Below are positions 27,623 through 38,027 of a stretch of DNA of 64,000 nt, in pieces. The stretch is from contig NZ_JACFTD010000002.1 in the NCBI RefSeq assembly GCF_014282005.1, positions 434,001 through 498,000 on the forward strand, in the 5' to 3' direction. The translations under genes and the position numbers were made by a program. The stretch's first letter is position 1, and each line of letters begins with the position of its first letter. The notes under the pieces are model-generated. The model was not told where the DNA came from. It saw only the letters and a list, made by a program, of their open reading frames with translations, and ran no database searches. This DNA comes from Sporosarcina sp. BP05 (GTDB taxonomy: Bacteria > Bacillota > Bacilli > Bacillales_A > Planococcaceae).

Positions 27623-28390
27623 ATGAATGTAACCGAAGAGTTATGGGGCGATATCCCCTTATTGCATATAGTTGAAGATGAGTTTAAAGACAAACAAGTT
27701 CCAGTCGTCATTTTTATTCACGGATTTACGAGTGCTAAAGAGCATAATTTACATTATGCCTACAATATGGCAAAGCAGGGTATACGAGTTCTCTTACCTG
27801 ACGCGCATCTACATGGTGCCCGGGAAGATAATCTGGATGAAGTTCAACTAAGTTTGCGGTTTTGGGAAATCGTTTTGACGTCAATTGAAGAAGTGAGTTT
27901 CATTCGTGAAGAGCTGGTGCAACGCGGGCTTCATTCAACAGGCAAAATTGGTTTGGGTGGCACATCGATGGGCGGTATTACGACGCTTGGCTGCCTCGCT
28001 GTCTATGATTGGGTCGATGCCGCCGCCGTTATGATGGGGGCGCCTGGCTTTGTCCAGTTAGCGAAAGCACAAATGTCTGGGTTCGAACGTCGTGGTTTTA
28101 AATTACCCATCACTGATGAAGAAAAAAAGAAATTATTAGCCACATTATCTACGTTTGATTTAACAAAACACCCATCCGCATTGAACAACAGGCCTATCTA
28201 CTTTTGGCATGGCGAGCAGGATACAGTTGTGCCCTATGAACCGACGCACAACTTTTATAAGGCAATCAAAAAGGAGTATGCGGCTGCGCCGGAACGAATT
28301 GAGTTTGTTTCAAATGAAACTGCAGGCCATGTGGTTTCTAGGGCGGGAATGCTTCAAGCCGCAGATTGGTTTGCTTGGCATTTGAAATGA
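27623..28390 (+). CDS. yitV: Alpha/beta hydrolase, YitV-like esterase
   Basis: A 255-aa serine hydrolase has the nucleophile elbow GGTSMGG, an oxyanion-type HGFTS near residue 33, the acid in HGEQDTVVP and the histidine in AGHVVS. The natural substrate is unknown. ATG 27623 is preferred because the in-frame GTG at 27614 lies within the ribosome site AGGTGTGA. It is divergent from yitU and followed by yitW, matching B. subtilis order. Confidence 0.87.
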   Translation: MNVTEELWGDIPLLHIVEDEFKDKQVPVVIFIHGFTSAKEHNLHYAYNMAKQGIRVLLPDAHLHGAREDNLDEVQLSLRFWEIVLTSIEEVSFIREELVQRGLHSTGKIGLGGTSMGGITTLGCLAVYDWVDAAAVMMGAPGFVQLAKAQMSGFERRGFKLPITDEEKKKLLATLSTFDLTKHPSALNNRPIYFWHGEQDTVVPYEPTHNFYKAIKKEYAAAPERIEFVSNETAGHVVSRAGMLQAADWFAWHLK

Positions 28391-28444
28391 AGAGCTGAAC
28401 TCTGCTATGATTGAGATAGTAAAAACACGAAATGAGGGATGAAG

Positions 28445-28753
28445 ATGAGCCAGGATATGAAAGATAGCATGATGGGGGCACTTGAAAACGTAATTGACCC
28501 GGAACTTGGAGTCGATATCGTCAACTTAGGTCTTGTATATGATGTAGAGTTGGACGAAGAAGGCACGTCAAAAGTGACAATGACACTAACATCGATGGGC
28601 TGTCCAATGGGACCGCAAATCGTTGCCAACGTTACACAAGAACTGATGGAACTTCCAGAAGTGAAAAACGTAGATGTTAATATCATTTGGAGTCCACCAT
28701 GGTCAAGAGATAATATGTCTCGTTATGCAAAAATAGCATTAGGCGTAAGATAA
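28445..28753 (+). CDS. yitW: MIP18/SufT-like iron-sulfur assembly protein, YitW
   Basis: This is a compact 102-aa MIP18-family (DUF59) protein with VIDPELGVDIVNLGLVYDV and the conserved reactive cysteine in SMGCPMGPQI. Family members help mature Fe-S proteins. ATG 28445 gives better spacing to GAGGGA than the in-frame ATG at 28439. A terminator follows directly. Confidence 0.88.
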   Translation: MSQDMKDSMMGALENVIDPELGVDIVNLGLVYDVELDEEGTSKVTMTLTSMGCPMGPQIVANVTQELMELPEVKNVDVNIIWSPPWSRDNMSRYAKIALGVR

Positions 28754-28762
28754 TAGAAAATA

Positions 28763-28806
28763 GTAAGGCCGTGCGACTTAGTGATAAGTCGCGCGGCCTT
28801 TTTTTG
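28763..28806 (+). terminator. Terminator after yitW
   Basis: AAGGCCGTGCGACTT pairs with AAGTCGCGCGGCCTT, followed by seven T. Confidence 0.9.
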
Positions 28807-28808
28807 TG

Positions 28809-28862
28809 GGGGGCGCGGATAAATCGTTGAAACCGCGGGTAAACCTTGAAAAACGTGCGTAA
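28809..28862. repeat. Short decayed ~20-nt tandem repeat
   Basis: Units resembling GCGCGGATAAATCGTTGAAA, CCGCGGGTAAACCTTGAAAA and ACGTGCGTAATCCC follow each other every 20 nt directly after the yitW terminator. It may be a remnant of a further interspersed array; its consensus differs from the other arrays. Confidence 0.4.
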
Positions 28863-28990
28863 TCCCACAATTCAGAACTTCCCTCGTTAGGTCTACAATC
28901 CTATTTTATTTCACATCAAAAAAGGAATATAGAAACAATGTCGAATTCTATAAATATAGAAAATAACTTTAAAAAGGGGAGTGTGTTCAA

Positions 28991-29473
28991 ATGTCGATGA
29001 AAACTGCCGATGTATGTGATGATTTTTCAAATGAATTGCAAGTTTGTTCAACGGAATTTAAATCGTATGGCAAAAACAAAAGATTCTCTGGCCCAATTTC
29101 TACCGTGAAAGTATTTGAGGATAACGTATTAGTAAAAGAGGCGCTGCAAACGATTCCAGAAGGTAGTGTCCTTGTTGTCGATGGCGGCGGTTCAAAAAAG
29201 TGTGCATTAATGGGTGACAATTTAGGCGATATTGCAGAAACCCGCAAGCTTGCTGGTGTCATCATCTACGGATGCGTCCGCGATACGGCAGAATTGATTG
29301 AACAAAATATTGGGGTGTTAGCACTTGATAGCAACCCGATGAAGAGTAAAAAAGAGGGGGAAGGGGAAAAGGGTAGTAAACTACATTTCGGAGACGTAGA
29401 CTGGATCCCCAACCACTATGTTTATGCAGATGAAGACGGTGTTATAGTGGCCACCCGTAATCTGTACAATTAA
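28991..29473 (+). CDS. rraA: RraA family protein
   Basis: This 160-aa RraA-fold protein has [18 protein letters not shown] and the GCVRDTAEL segment with the conserved Arg-Asp pair. RraA homologues either inhibit RNase E-type enzymes or act as 4-hydroxy-4-methyl-2-oxoglutarate/oxaloacetate aldolases. RNase E is not typical of Bacillales, so the aldolase-type role is more likely; this is inference. It is a single-gene unit with its own terminator. Confidence 0.85.
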   Translation: MSMKTADVCDDFSNELQVCSTEFKSYGKNKRFSGPISTVKVFEDNVLVKEALQTIPEGSVLVVDGGGSKKCALMGDNLGDIAETRKLAGVIIYGCVRDTAELIEQNIGVLALDSNPMKSKKEGEGEKGSKLHFGDVDWIPNHYVYADEDGVIVATRNLYN

Positions 29474-29476
29474 CTA

Positions 29477-29519
29477 TGAAATTCCGAAAGGGTAAGAATA
29501 CCTTTTTGGAGTTTTTTTA
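29477..29519 (+). terminator. Terminator of rraA
   Basis: AAATTCCGAAAGGGT pairs imperfectly with ACCTTTTTGGAGTTT, followed by a T run. Confidence 0.75.
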
Positions 29520-29557
29520 TGTCCATTGATTCATTAATTAATCACTGTGCAAATCGC

Positions 29558-29586
29558 TTTACTTTCAATCAAATCCATCCTATAAT
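29558..29586 (+). promoter_or_regulatory. SigA promoter of clpB
   Basis: TTTACT (29558-29563) and TATAAT (29581-29586) are separated by 17 bp. The CtsR box begins 7 bp downstream. Confidence 0.75.
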
Positions 29587-29592
29587 TTAATT

Positions 29593-29609
29593 AATCAAAG
29601 ATGGTCAAA
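29593..29609 (+). promoter_or_regulatory. CtsR operator at clpB
   Basis: AATCAAAGATGGTCAAA matches the CtsR heptad direct repeat (RGTCAAA-NAN-RGTCAAA) with one mismatch in the first heptad. It overlaps the expected transcription start, a repressing position. CtsR is the class III heat-shock repressor of clp genes. Confidence 0.8.
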
Positions 29610-29641
29610 GTCAGGTGTGACATATAGAAAGGTGGATGTAT

Positions 29642-31783
29642 ATGCGAATGGATGGACAACAAGAAGACCAGCGTACACCTCTTGAACAATTTGGACGGAA
29701 TCTTGTGGAAGAAGTTAAAAAAGGGAAAATGGATCCGGTTATCGGACGTGATGAGGAAATTCGTAACGTTATTCGGATTTTATCGAGAAAGACTAAAAAT
29801 AATCCTGTATTAATTGGAGAACCGGGTGTCGGGAAGACAGCAATCGTTGAAGGACTTGCGCAACGAATTGTGAAAGGTGACGTGCCGGAAGGATTAAAAG
29901 ATCGCCAAATTTTTGAACTTGATATGAGTTCACTTATCGCGGGTGCAAAATACCGCGGTGAATTTGAAGAGCGCTTAAAAGGCGTACTGAAACAGGTGAA
30001 AGATAGCGCTGGGGAGATCATTCTTTTCATCGATGAAATCCATACAATTGTCGGCGCAGGAAAAACGGAAGGCGCAATGGACGCGGGCAATATGCTAAAA
30101 CCGATGCTTGCACGCGGTGAATTGTACTGCATCGGCGCAACGACACTTGACGAGTACCGGATGTATATCGAAAAAGATCCAGCGCTTGAACGTCGTTTCC
30201 AGCAAGTACTTGTTCGTGAACCGTCTGTTGAAGATACCGTGTCGATTTTACGGGGGCTGAAAGAACGCTACGAACTTCACCATGGTGTGCGCATTCATGA
30301 CAGGGCGATTGTTGCAGCTGCAACATTATCAGACCGTTATTTAACAGAGCGTTTCTTGCCGGATAAAGCAATCGACTTAATAGATGAAGCGAGTGCGATG
30401 ATTCGGACAGAAATCGATTCCATGCCATCCGAGCTGGATGCAGTGACACGCCGGATTATGCAGCTTGAAATTGAAGAGCAAGCGTTACGCAAAGAAAAAG
30501 ACGCAGTCAGTAAAAATCGTCTTGAAGTGCTTCGTGACGAATTGAAAGAGCTGAAAGATTCGTCATCAGGTATGCGAGCGCAATGGGATTCTGAAAAAGA
30601 AACTTTACGTGGAATCCAGGATAAGCGTGAGAACCTCGACCGCTACAGACGTGAACTTGCAGAAGCTGAAAACCGTTTTGATTTGAATAAAGCTGCGGAA
30701 CTCACTTACGGGAAAATTCCGACGCTTGAAAGTGAATTGCATGACCTTGAGTCTGTACTTGTAGAGGGGCAGGAAAACCGTTTGCTCCGTGAAGAAGTGA
30801 CGGAAGAAGAAATTGCGATGATTGTTGGGCGTTGGACGGGAATACCGGTGACGAAACTAGTTGAAGGTGAACGTGAAAAACTGCTCCGTCTGCGTGAAAC
30901 ACTTGAAGAGCGTGTAATCGGACAGGACGACGCTGTGCAACTAGTGACGGAAGCCGTGTGGCGCGCACGTGCGGGCATTAAAGACCCAGACAAACCAATC
31001 GGCTCATTTCTATTTTTGGGACCAACGGGCGTTGGGAAAACAGAGCTTGCGAAAACGCTTGCTGCGACCCTGTTTGATTCGGAAGATCATTTCATCCGCA
31101 TCGACATGTCGGAATATATGGAAAAACATAGTGTGTCGCGACTTGTCGGCGCACCTCCGGGCTATATCGGTTACGAAGAAGGCGGCCAATTAACGGAAGC
31201 AGTACGACGTAATCCCTATTCAGTGGTTCTGTTAGATGAAATCGAGAAAGCGCATCCGGACGTCGCAAATATCTTGCTGCAAGTATTAGATGACGGCCGA
31301 ATCACAGATAGCCAAGGTAGACTCGTCAACTTTACGAACACCGTCGTTATCATGACCTCGAATATCGGCTCAGCGTACTTACTTCATGGACTCGATGCTA
31401 CAGAGAATCATGCAGCAGAAGATTTAGTCATGGGCGAATTAAAAAAACATTTCAAACCCGAGCTATTAAATCGGATGGATGACATCATTATTTTCCATTC
31501 ACTTACGGGCAAATCATTCCGGAAGATTGCACGGAAAATGATTGAAGACCTCGTCAAACGATTACGCGAACAAGAAATCGTTATGGAGTATAGTGAAGAC
31601 GTGCTTGATTGGATTGTCAATGAAGGCACAGATGCTGATTTCGGTGCACGGCCATTGAAACGCTTTATCCAACGACATGTTGAAACAATGGTTGCAAAAG
31701 AAATCATTAAAGGTGAACGAAAGCCAAATGATAAGCTCATTTTAGCTATGGAAGACGGGAAATTAGGTATTCAAACAGATTAA
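29642..31783 (+). CDS. clpB: ClpB disaggregase lacking the N-terminal domain
   Basis: ClpB is an AAA+ disaggregase working with DnaK. This 713-aa version has AAA-1 with Walker A GEPGVGKT (59-66), a full ClpB-type coiled-coil middle domain (about 270-390, ending near [11 protein letters not shown]), and AAA-2 with GPTGVGKT and a C-terminal domain. Full-length ClpB is about 860 aa, so the roughly 145-residue N-domain is absent; translation starts just before AAA-1. The promoter and CtsR box lie immediately upstream, so this is not a missed start. The M-domain and lack of a zinc finger exclude ClpE. ATG 29642 has AGGTGG at correct spacing. Confidence 0.92.
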   Translation: MRMDGQQEDQRTPLEQFGRNLVEEVKKGKMDPVIGRDEEIRNVIRILSRKTKNNPVLIGEPGVGKTAIVEGLAQRIVKGDVPEGLKDRQIFELDMSSLIAGAKYRGEFEERLKGVLKQVKDSAGEIILFIDEIHTIVGAGKTEGAMDAGNMLKPMLARGELYCIGATTLDEYRMYIEKDPALERRFQQVLVREPSVEDTVSILRGLKERYELHHGVRIHDRAIVAAATLSDRYLTERFLPDKAIDLIDEASAMIRTEIDSMPSELDAVTRRIMQLEIEEQALRKEKDAVSKNRLEVLRDELKELKDSSSGMRAQWDSEKETLRGIQDKRENLDRYRRELAEAENRFDLNKAAELTYGKIPTLESELHDLESVLVEGQENRLLREEVTEEEIAMIVGRWTGIPVTKLVEGEREKLLRLRETLEERVIGQDDAVQLVTEAVWRARAGIKDPDKPIGSFLFLGPTGVGKTELAKTLAATLFDSEDHFIRIDMSEYMEKHSVSRLVGAPPGYIGYEEGGQLTEAVRRNPYSVVLLDEIEKAHPDVANILLQVLDDGRITDSQGRLVNFTNTVVIMTSNIGSAYLLHGLDATENHAAEDLVMGELKKHFKPELLNRMDDIIIFHSLTGKSFRKIARKMIEDLVKRLREQEIVMEYSEDVLDWIVNEGTDADFGARPLKRFIQRHVETMVAKEIIKGERKPNDKLILAMEDGKLGIQTD

Positions 31784-31790
31784 AATAGAG

Positions 31791-31832
31791 AAGCCGCAGG
31801 ATGTTTGTGAACTTCCTGCGGCTTCTTTTAGT
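31791..31832 (+). terminator. Terminator of clpB
   Basis: AGAAGCCGCAGGA pairs perfectly with TCCTGCGGCTTCT, followed by TTTTA. Confidence 0.9.
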
Positions 31833-31844
31833 AATGTATCCCAC

Positions 31845-32568
31845 GTCTGTAGATTAACCAATAGTAACCAGCAAATAACTTGATCATACACTGGTGCTAC
31901 GTATGTAGTTGCATTTGGATTGCTTTGGATTGAATGACTACTATTACGATTACCGAGATATCTGGATGTGTAGGGATGCGATTTTGTCGCATCCCTACAC
32001 ACTTTTTCCGTTAATCGTATGGTGGTCCTTCATCTGTCGCTCTCCAAATGCATAAGTACAAGTAGTGCTGAAGCTTTTTGGAACGAAAGAATAGCTGACT
32101 TCCTACCTGCAGAAAAGCCGCCAAAGATGCAATTTTGGTGGCTGATGCTTACTGTATGGTTTTTTCTTTTTAATTAAAGAAGTGTCACTTTCTATAGGGT
32201 ATCACATCATTAGAGGCACACTCTTTGCTAGAAGTAAGCGAGAAGTACATTATACAACGTGCAATAGTGCCCGAAATTGTATCTTCGGGCACTTACAATC
32301 TCTATAGAAAGACATCTACTCTTTTCTTCCAAAACAACTGCATTTTTCACTGGAACAGTGTAGGTTCGCGACAGGCAACTATTCACAACAGGATTACTGA
32401 AGAAAGTGTGTCTAGAAGTGACAGAGTCACTTCTAGACACACTAGGCCCCCTCAGTAAATCTGTCACGAATAGTTAGCCGTAAGCGGGCCGAAAATAATC
32501 CAGTGAAATGAAGGTTATCAAGCCCTTCTCACCAGTATTTCATGCAAATAAATGGTTAATCAACAGAC
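31845..32568. mobile_element. Structured noncoding element, copy 2 (intact, inverted ends)
   Basis: The element is 724 bp long. Its ends are GTCTGTAGATTAACCA (31845-31860) and, read inward on the other strand, GTCTGTTGATTAACCA (32568-32553): 15 of 16 match. Inside are TACGATTA/TAATCGTA (31945-31952 with 32012-32019) enclosing hairpin 31967-32001; hairpin 32117-32142; hairpin 32266-32293 enclosed by CTTTCTATAG/CTATAGAAAG (32188-32197 with 32302-32311); and an 18-bp hairpin 32405-32422/32426-32443. All have counterparts in copy 1. No target duplication is evident. No gene is credible in it. Confidence 0.8.
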
Positions 32569-32585
32569 ATGAATGCGTCCAATAT

Positions 32586-32613
32586 AAAAACCATCTCCAG
32601 CGAGGGAGATGGT
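32586..32613 (-). terminator. Terminator of the DUF2929-like gene
   Basis: On the minus strand AAACCATCTCC pairs with GGAGATGGTTT and is followed by TTTATA. Confidence 0.8.
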
Positions 32614-32623
32614 TTCTTGTTGA

Positions 32624-32809
32624 TTAATGATCTGCAATTTCGCCTTCTGGGAAAGATTCAGCCAGTAAGATTATGATTACAGAAACGACGGCTGAAACGA
32701 TTGCGCCTGTCATGAAGTCGAAAACAGGTACGTTAGCGATTGCTCCAGAAACGTAGTTCAACATTGAAATTAAACAGAAAGACCAGAAAAATGTCATTAC
32801 GTATTTCAT
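32624..32809 (-). CDS. Small membrane protein, DUF2929/YjzD-like
   Basis: This is a 61-aa protein with two hydrophobic helices (about 5-25 and 30-52) and the sequence FDFMTGAIVSAVV, which resembles the DUF2929 family found between clpB and fabH in other Bacillales. Function is unknown. ATG 32809 has AGAGGTG upstream; an in-frame GTG lies inside that site. Confidence 0.72.
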   Translation of the reverse strand: MKYVMTFFWSFCLISMLNYVSGAIANVPVFDFMTGAIVSAVVSVIIILLAESFPEGEIADH

Positions 32810-32920
32810 TGAATTCACCTCTACATTACTATTTCATATTTCATCATATCACAGAGGATACATTGGAGAAACAAATATCCATGCAAACCGAACTTTATTT
32901 GGCGAAAAAGTGTCAGTAGG

Positions 32921-32949
32921 TTGAAAAGTGAGCCCGTTTCTTTTATGAT
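32921..32949 (+). promoter_or_regulatory. SigA promoter of fabHF
   Basis: TTGAAA (32921-32926) and TATGAT (32944-32949) are separated by 17 bp. Confidence 0.75.
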
Positions 32950-32965
32950 TAAGAGCAGGTACTAA
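32949..32965 (+). promoter_or_regulatory. FapR-type operator at fabHF
   Basis: TTAAGAGCAGGTACTAA keeps the full right half (GGTACTAA) and ends of the FapR palindrome TTAGTACCTGGTACTAA, 13 of 17 positions. It overlaps the -10 and start region, the usual FapR position. FapR represses fatty acid synthesis and is released by malonyl-CoA. Confidence 0.65.
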
Positions 32966-32995
32966 TAATAGATGATAAAGAACGGGGGATGCGGA

Positions 32996-33928
32996 ATGAT
33001 TGCTGGATTTATCGGTATGGGTAAATACGTACCATCACACGTTTTGACGAACGCGGATCTTGAAAAGCGTTTAGATACATCGGATGAATGGATTCGTACA
33101 ATGACAGGCATCGAAGAAAGACGCATCGCGGACGATTCAACGGATACGTCCCATATGGCATACAACGCTGCTGTAGAAGCGATCAACAATGCAGGAATCA
33201 AACCAGAAGAAATCGGACTCATTCTTGTAGCTACTGTAACACCTGATCGACCTTTTCCGTCAGTGTCAACAATGCTTCAACAACAGCTTGGCGCAACCAA
33301 TGCAGCGGCAATGGACGTTTCCGCGGCCTGTGCAGGATTCATGTACGGCGTTGTAACAGCGAAACAGTTTATCGAATCGGGCACATATGATTATGTACTC
33401 GTTGTCGGCGTTGAAAAATTATCTAAAATTACCAATTGGGAAGACCGCAATACCGCTATTCTTTTCGGAGATGGGGCGGGTGCAGCTATCATAGGAAAAG
33501 TAAGTGAAGGACGGGGAATCCTGTCATTCGAACTCGGTGCAGACGGTAACGGTGGAAAACACCTTTATCAGGATGAAAAACTCGTAATGAATGGCCGCGA
33601 AGTATTCAAATTTGCAGTCCGTCAAATGGGCGAATCCGCAGAAAGTGTTATCGAAAAAGCGGGTCTAACGAAGGAAGACGTCGATTTCCTAATTCCGCAT
33701 CAAGCAAATATACGAATTATGAACTCATCCCGTGAGCGACTTGGTTTACCGGTTGAAAAAATGTCCAAGACAATCCATAAATACGGCAATACATCTGCCG
33801 CGTCCATTCCAATTTCACTTGTCGATGATTTAGCTGAAGGCAGAGTGAAAGATGATGATGTTATTGTCATGGTTGGATTCGGCGGGGGTCTCACTTGGGG
33901 CGCATTATGCATTAAGTGGGGAAAATAA
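32996..33928 (+). CDS. fabH: Beta-ketoacyl-ACP synthase III FabH
   Basis: FabH condenses acyl-CoA starters (branched ones in Bacillales) with malonyl-ACP to begin fatty acid synthesis. The 310-aa protein has the active cysteine C112 in [10 protein letters not shown], the histidine in [10 protein letters not shown] and the asparagine in [14 protein letters not shown] 32996 is preferred because GGGGGAT lies just upstream; an eight-residue upstream extension has no site. fabF follows by 81 bp, as in B. subtilis. Confidence 0.96.
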   Translation: MIAGFIGMGKYVPSHVLTNADLEKRLDTSDEWIRTMTGIEERRIADDSTDTSHMAYNAAVEAINNAGIKPEEIGLILVATVTPDRPFPSVSTMLQQQLGATNAAAMDVSAACAGFMYGVVTAKQFIESGTYDYVLVVGVEKLSKITNWEDRNTAILFGDGAGAAIIGKVSEGRGILSFELGADGNGGKHLYQDEKLVMNGREVFKFAVRQMGESAESVIEKAGLTKEDVDFLIPHQANIRIMNSSRERLGLPVEKMSKTIHKYGNTSAASIPISLVDDLAEGRVKDDDVIVMVGFGGGLTWGALCIKWGK

Positions 33929-34009
33929 GTAATACATGTTTTTTTTAGTGGTGTATGAAAAGTGGCAAATAGAATCAGTCTTTATAGAATAGAAGGGAAG
34001 TTTTCACAT

Positions 34010-35245
34010 ATGGGAATAAAACGTGTAGTTGTAACAGGTATTGGTGCAATTTCTCCAGTAGGGAATTCGGCGGAGGAGTCATGGAAAGCGGTCTTGGAAG
34101 GAAAATCTGGAATTGGACCACTAACAAGACTTGATAGTGAAAAGTTCCCTGTAAAAGTAGCTGCTGAAGTCAAAGATTTTGATATAGAACAGTATATCTC
34201 GCGGAAAGACGCGCGTAAAATGGATCGGTTCACGCATTACGCACTTGCTGCATCGATTATGGCAATGAAAGATGCAAATCTTGAACTTGAAGGAGATTTA
34301 GCTCTTCGTACGGGCGTCTGGATTGGATCAGGCATCGGTGGTATGGAAACACATGAGCAACAGTTTCTGACGTTCCAAGAGAAAGGCTATCGTCGCGTTA
34401 GTCCATTTTTCGTACCAATGATGATTCCGGATATGGCAGCGGGCCAAGTATCTATTTATCACGGAGCAAAAGGCATTAACTCTTGTACAGTAACAGCTTG
34501 TGCATCAGGCACAAACTCAATAGGGGATGCATTTGAAGTTATTCGCCGCGGTGATGCTGACGTTATGATTACAGGCGGAGCAGAAGCGCCAATTACAACG
34601 ATGGCAGTGGCCGGTTTCTGTGCGAATACAGCATTGTCGTTGAACCCGGATCCTGCAACTGCATCACGTCCATTTGATAAAGAACGTGACGGTTTTGTAA
34701 TTGGAGAAGGAGCAGGTATTTTAATCCTTGAAGAGTACGAGCATGCAATTGCACGAGGTGCGAAAATTTACGCTGAACTAACTGGTTATGGTGCAACAGG
34801 TGATGCGCATCATATTACGGCTCCAGCTCCTGGGGGAGAAGGCGGCGCACGCGCGATGCAAGAAGCGATTGAGCAAAGTGGCATTACTCCAGATAAAATC
34901 GATTATATTAATGCCCACGGAACAAGCACGCCATATAACGATCAATTCGAAACAATGGCAGCAAAAGCGGTTTTCGGCGAGCATGCCTATAAACTTACGA
35001 TGAGCTCAACGAAATCAATGACAGGTCATTTACTCGGAGCAGCAGGTGGACTGGAAGCAATCTTCACGGTGAAGGCATTGCAAGAAGGAATTCTGCCACC
35101 GACAATGAACTTTGTGAATCCAGATCCTGAATGTGATCTCGACTACGTAACTGAAGGTGCGCGCAAAGCGGACATTACGTACGCAATGAGCAACTCACTT
35201 GGTTTCGGTGGACATAACGCATCACTCGTATTTAAAAAAATATAA
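34010..35245 (+). CDS. fabF: Beta-ketoacyl-ACP synthase II FabF
   Basis: FabF elongates acyl-ACP chains by condensation with malonyl-ACP. The 411-aa protein starts [11 protein letters not shown]164 lies in [10 protein letters not shown] and two catalytic histidines are in [11 protein letters not shown] and [14 protein letters not shown] 34010 has AAGGGAAG upstream; the longer in-frame start at 33962 adds a peptide foreign to the family. It is co-transcribed with fabH under the FapR-type operator. Confidence 0.96.
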   Translation: MGIKRVVVTGIGAISPVGNSAEESWKAVLEGKSGIGPLTRLDSEKFPVKVAAEVKDFDIEQYISRKDARKMDRFTHYALAASIMAMKDANLELEGDLALRTGVWIGSGIGGMETHEQQFLTFQEKGYRRVSPFFVPMMIPDMAAGQVSIYHGAKGINSCTVTACASGTNSIGDAFEVIRRGDADVMITGGAEAPITTMAVAGFCANTALSLNPDPATASRPFDKERDGFVIGEGAGILILEEYEHAIARGAKIYAELTGYGATGDAHHITAPAPGGEGGARAMQEAIEQSGITPDKIDYINAHGTSTPYNDQFETMAAKAVFGEHAYKLTMSSTKSMTGHLLGAAGGLEAIFTVKALQEGILPPTMNFVNPDPECDLDYVTEGARKADITYAMSNSLGFGGHNASLVFKKI

Positions 35246-35261
35246 GCTTAAGTTAGTAGGA

Positions 35262-35291
35262 CGTCTCAGTTTACTGGGGCGTTTTTTTTGT
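35262..35291 (+). terminator. Terminator of fabHF
   Basis: ACGTCTCAGT pairs with ACTGGGGCGT, followed by eight T. Confidence 0.75.
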
Positions 35292-35308
35292 TTATGCGGT
35301 TTTGGATT

Positions 35309-35695
35309 GCGATGCCAGTTTGATGATTTGCCCTCACAGTTTTGGAGTTTGCGCTGCCAGTTTGAAGTTGTCCTTACAGTTTTACGGATTGCGATGCCAG
35401 TTTGATAATTTGCCCTCACAGTTCTGGAGTTTGCGATGCCAGTTTGAAGTTGTCCTTACAGTTTACCGGATTGCGATCACAGTTTGATAATTTGCCCTCA
35501 CAGTTTTGGAGTTTGCGCTGCCAGTTTGAAGTTGTCCTTACAGTTTTTCGGATTGCGCTGCCAGTTTGATAATTTGCCCTCACAGTTTTGGAGTTTGCGA
35601 TGCCAGTTTGAAGTTGTCCTTACAGTTTTCCGGATTGCGCTGCCAGTTTGATGATTTGCCCTCACAGTTTTGGAGTTTGCGATGCCAGTTTTGTG
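35309..35695. repeat. Array 3, best-preserved 82-bp higher-order repeat
   Basis: An 82-bp period repeats 4.7 times; copies begin at 35309, 35391, 35473, 35555 and 35637. Each contains four units: GCGATGCCAGTTTGATNATTT, GCCCTCACAGTTTTGGAGTTT, GCGNTGCCAGTTTGAAGTT and GTCCTTACAGTTTNCGGATT, spaced 21, 21, 19 and 21. Copies are nearly identical. Frame rotates by one base each copy, so open frames here are incidental. It sits directly after the fabF terminator and fills most of the gap to the next gene. Confidence 0.92.
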
Positions 35696-35738
35696 TTGCG
35701 CCAACTCATCCCTACATATTCACATTAGCTTCTTATCA

Positions 35739-35771
35739 AATTAAAAAGCCCCCTTCGTCTAAAAGGGGGCC
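35739..35771 (-). terminator. Terminator, probably for trpS
   Basis: On the minus strand GGCCCCCTTTT pairs with AAGGGGGC and is followed by TTTTTAA. It lies about 220 bp past the trpS stop, beyond the antisense small gene. Confidence 0.65.
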
Positions 35772-35812
35772 ATGCCGTCATATAATCAAAGAAAATCAAA
35801 AGGACGATGCCA

Positions 35813-37102
<1,290 letters not shown>

Positions 37103-37412
37103 AATAAAAAACATCAGTCGTCCCCGTAAAAAAGGGACGACTGATGTTTTATCAACCGTGGTACCACCCGAATTGCCCGAAGGCCACTCTGATTCCCATA
37201 ACGCGGGGGACGTGACAAGCTTCTTTTGCGTTAATTCAAAAAATCCATATACTTCGAATTAATTCAAAAGGTTCGCATATCAAGCTCGGGATCCCATTCT
37301 TTCGGTTCAGCCTACCTGTTTACACCACCCACAGGCTCTCTAAAAGACTGATACTGAAATACTTTTTTCCGTCATTGCCATTCGCTCTAAATGTTTCTAA
37401 TAATTATAAATC
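37103..37412 (-). promoter_or_regulatory. T-box leader of trpS (Trp specifier)
   Basis: Read on the minus strand, the leader contains the stem I landmarks AGAGAGCC and GGTGTAAACAGG, a specifier loop GAATGGGAT with the Trp codon UGG at 37296-37294, the T-box core GGGTGGTACCACGG (37169-37156) and a terminator ACATCAGTCGTCCC/GGGACGACTGATGT (37147-37134 with 37124-37111) followed by a T run. Uncharged tRNA-Trp is expected to stabilise the antiterminator. Confidence 0.93.
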
Positions 37413-37443
37413 TTATACTTGGAAAATGCAATAGGCTTGCTCC

Positions 37444-37790
37444 TCAAAAATAAAAAATTAGAAGTCCAATTCCCATGATAACAAGGATGAGAGCACCGCT
37501 TCCGAGCATTGGACTTACGTTTCCAGAAAATATCTCTGAAGGCTTACGCATCGCCATAACATCTTCCATCCGGCGTTTAGATGTAACTACTTTTCTCATG
37601 CTAACGGTAAATACATCGAAAAACCCAGTTGAAAAGACGAAAGAGACCAGACCAAGAAATGTTAGTACGCCTCCAACGATGAATGACGCGTTTATATAAG
37701 AGAGTAAAGTCAGCTCTTTAAAATAGAGGACAATAAGCAGAGTAATCACAATGTGCGCAATCAGAAAACTCCTAACTAACTTCTTCATAT
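37444..37790 (-). CDS. DUF3899-like membrane protein
   Basis: This is a 115-aa protein with three hydrophobic helices (about 6-24, 32-54 and 95-114) and a central basic stretch TSKRRMEDVMAMRKPSE. It resembles the DUF3899 family found near trpS in Bacillales; function is unknown. ATG 37790 has GGGGTGG upstream; the longer in-frame start adds a non-conserved hydrophobic peptide. Confidence 0.7.
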
Positions 37791-38027
37791 TTCCACCCCG
37801 TTCCAAAGTAATAGTAAAGTATTGGCAAGGAAAAATCAATATAACAAAGGTATAGCTAAAAAAAGTCTTGATTAAAATAATTGTTGTAAGCGTTGCCAAC
37901 ACGGGGTTTGTCTATGAAAAGATGTTCTATTACTATATGAAATTTCAAAAAGGTATGTACAACTGTGAGAATCATTGTATAATATAAATGTACCTAGTTT
38001 TCAGACAATTTAGAGGGGGTCATCGAT

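Noticed and set aside
31636..31783. ClpC or ClpE identity for the Clp ATPase
   Set aside because: The long ClpB-type middle domain and absence of the ClpE zinc finger and ClpC N-domain favour ClpB.
32225..32467. Overlapping frames on both strands in element copy 2
   Set aside because: They exist because the hairpins are palindromic; neither frame is conserved with copy 1.
31845..32568. Decayed protein-coding insertion sequence
   Set aside because: No transposase-like peptide is visible in any frame of either copy, and the two copies preserve stems rather than codons.
35309..35695. CRISPR array
   Set aside because: There is no constant repeat separated by unique spacers; all units are related to one another and spaced about 21 nt, and no cas genes are present.
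35498..35704. Reverse-strand protein across array 3
   Set aside because: The 82-bp period shifts frame each copy, so repeated peptides such as NCEGK arise from different frames and are not selected.
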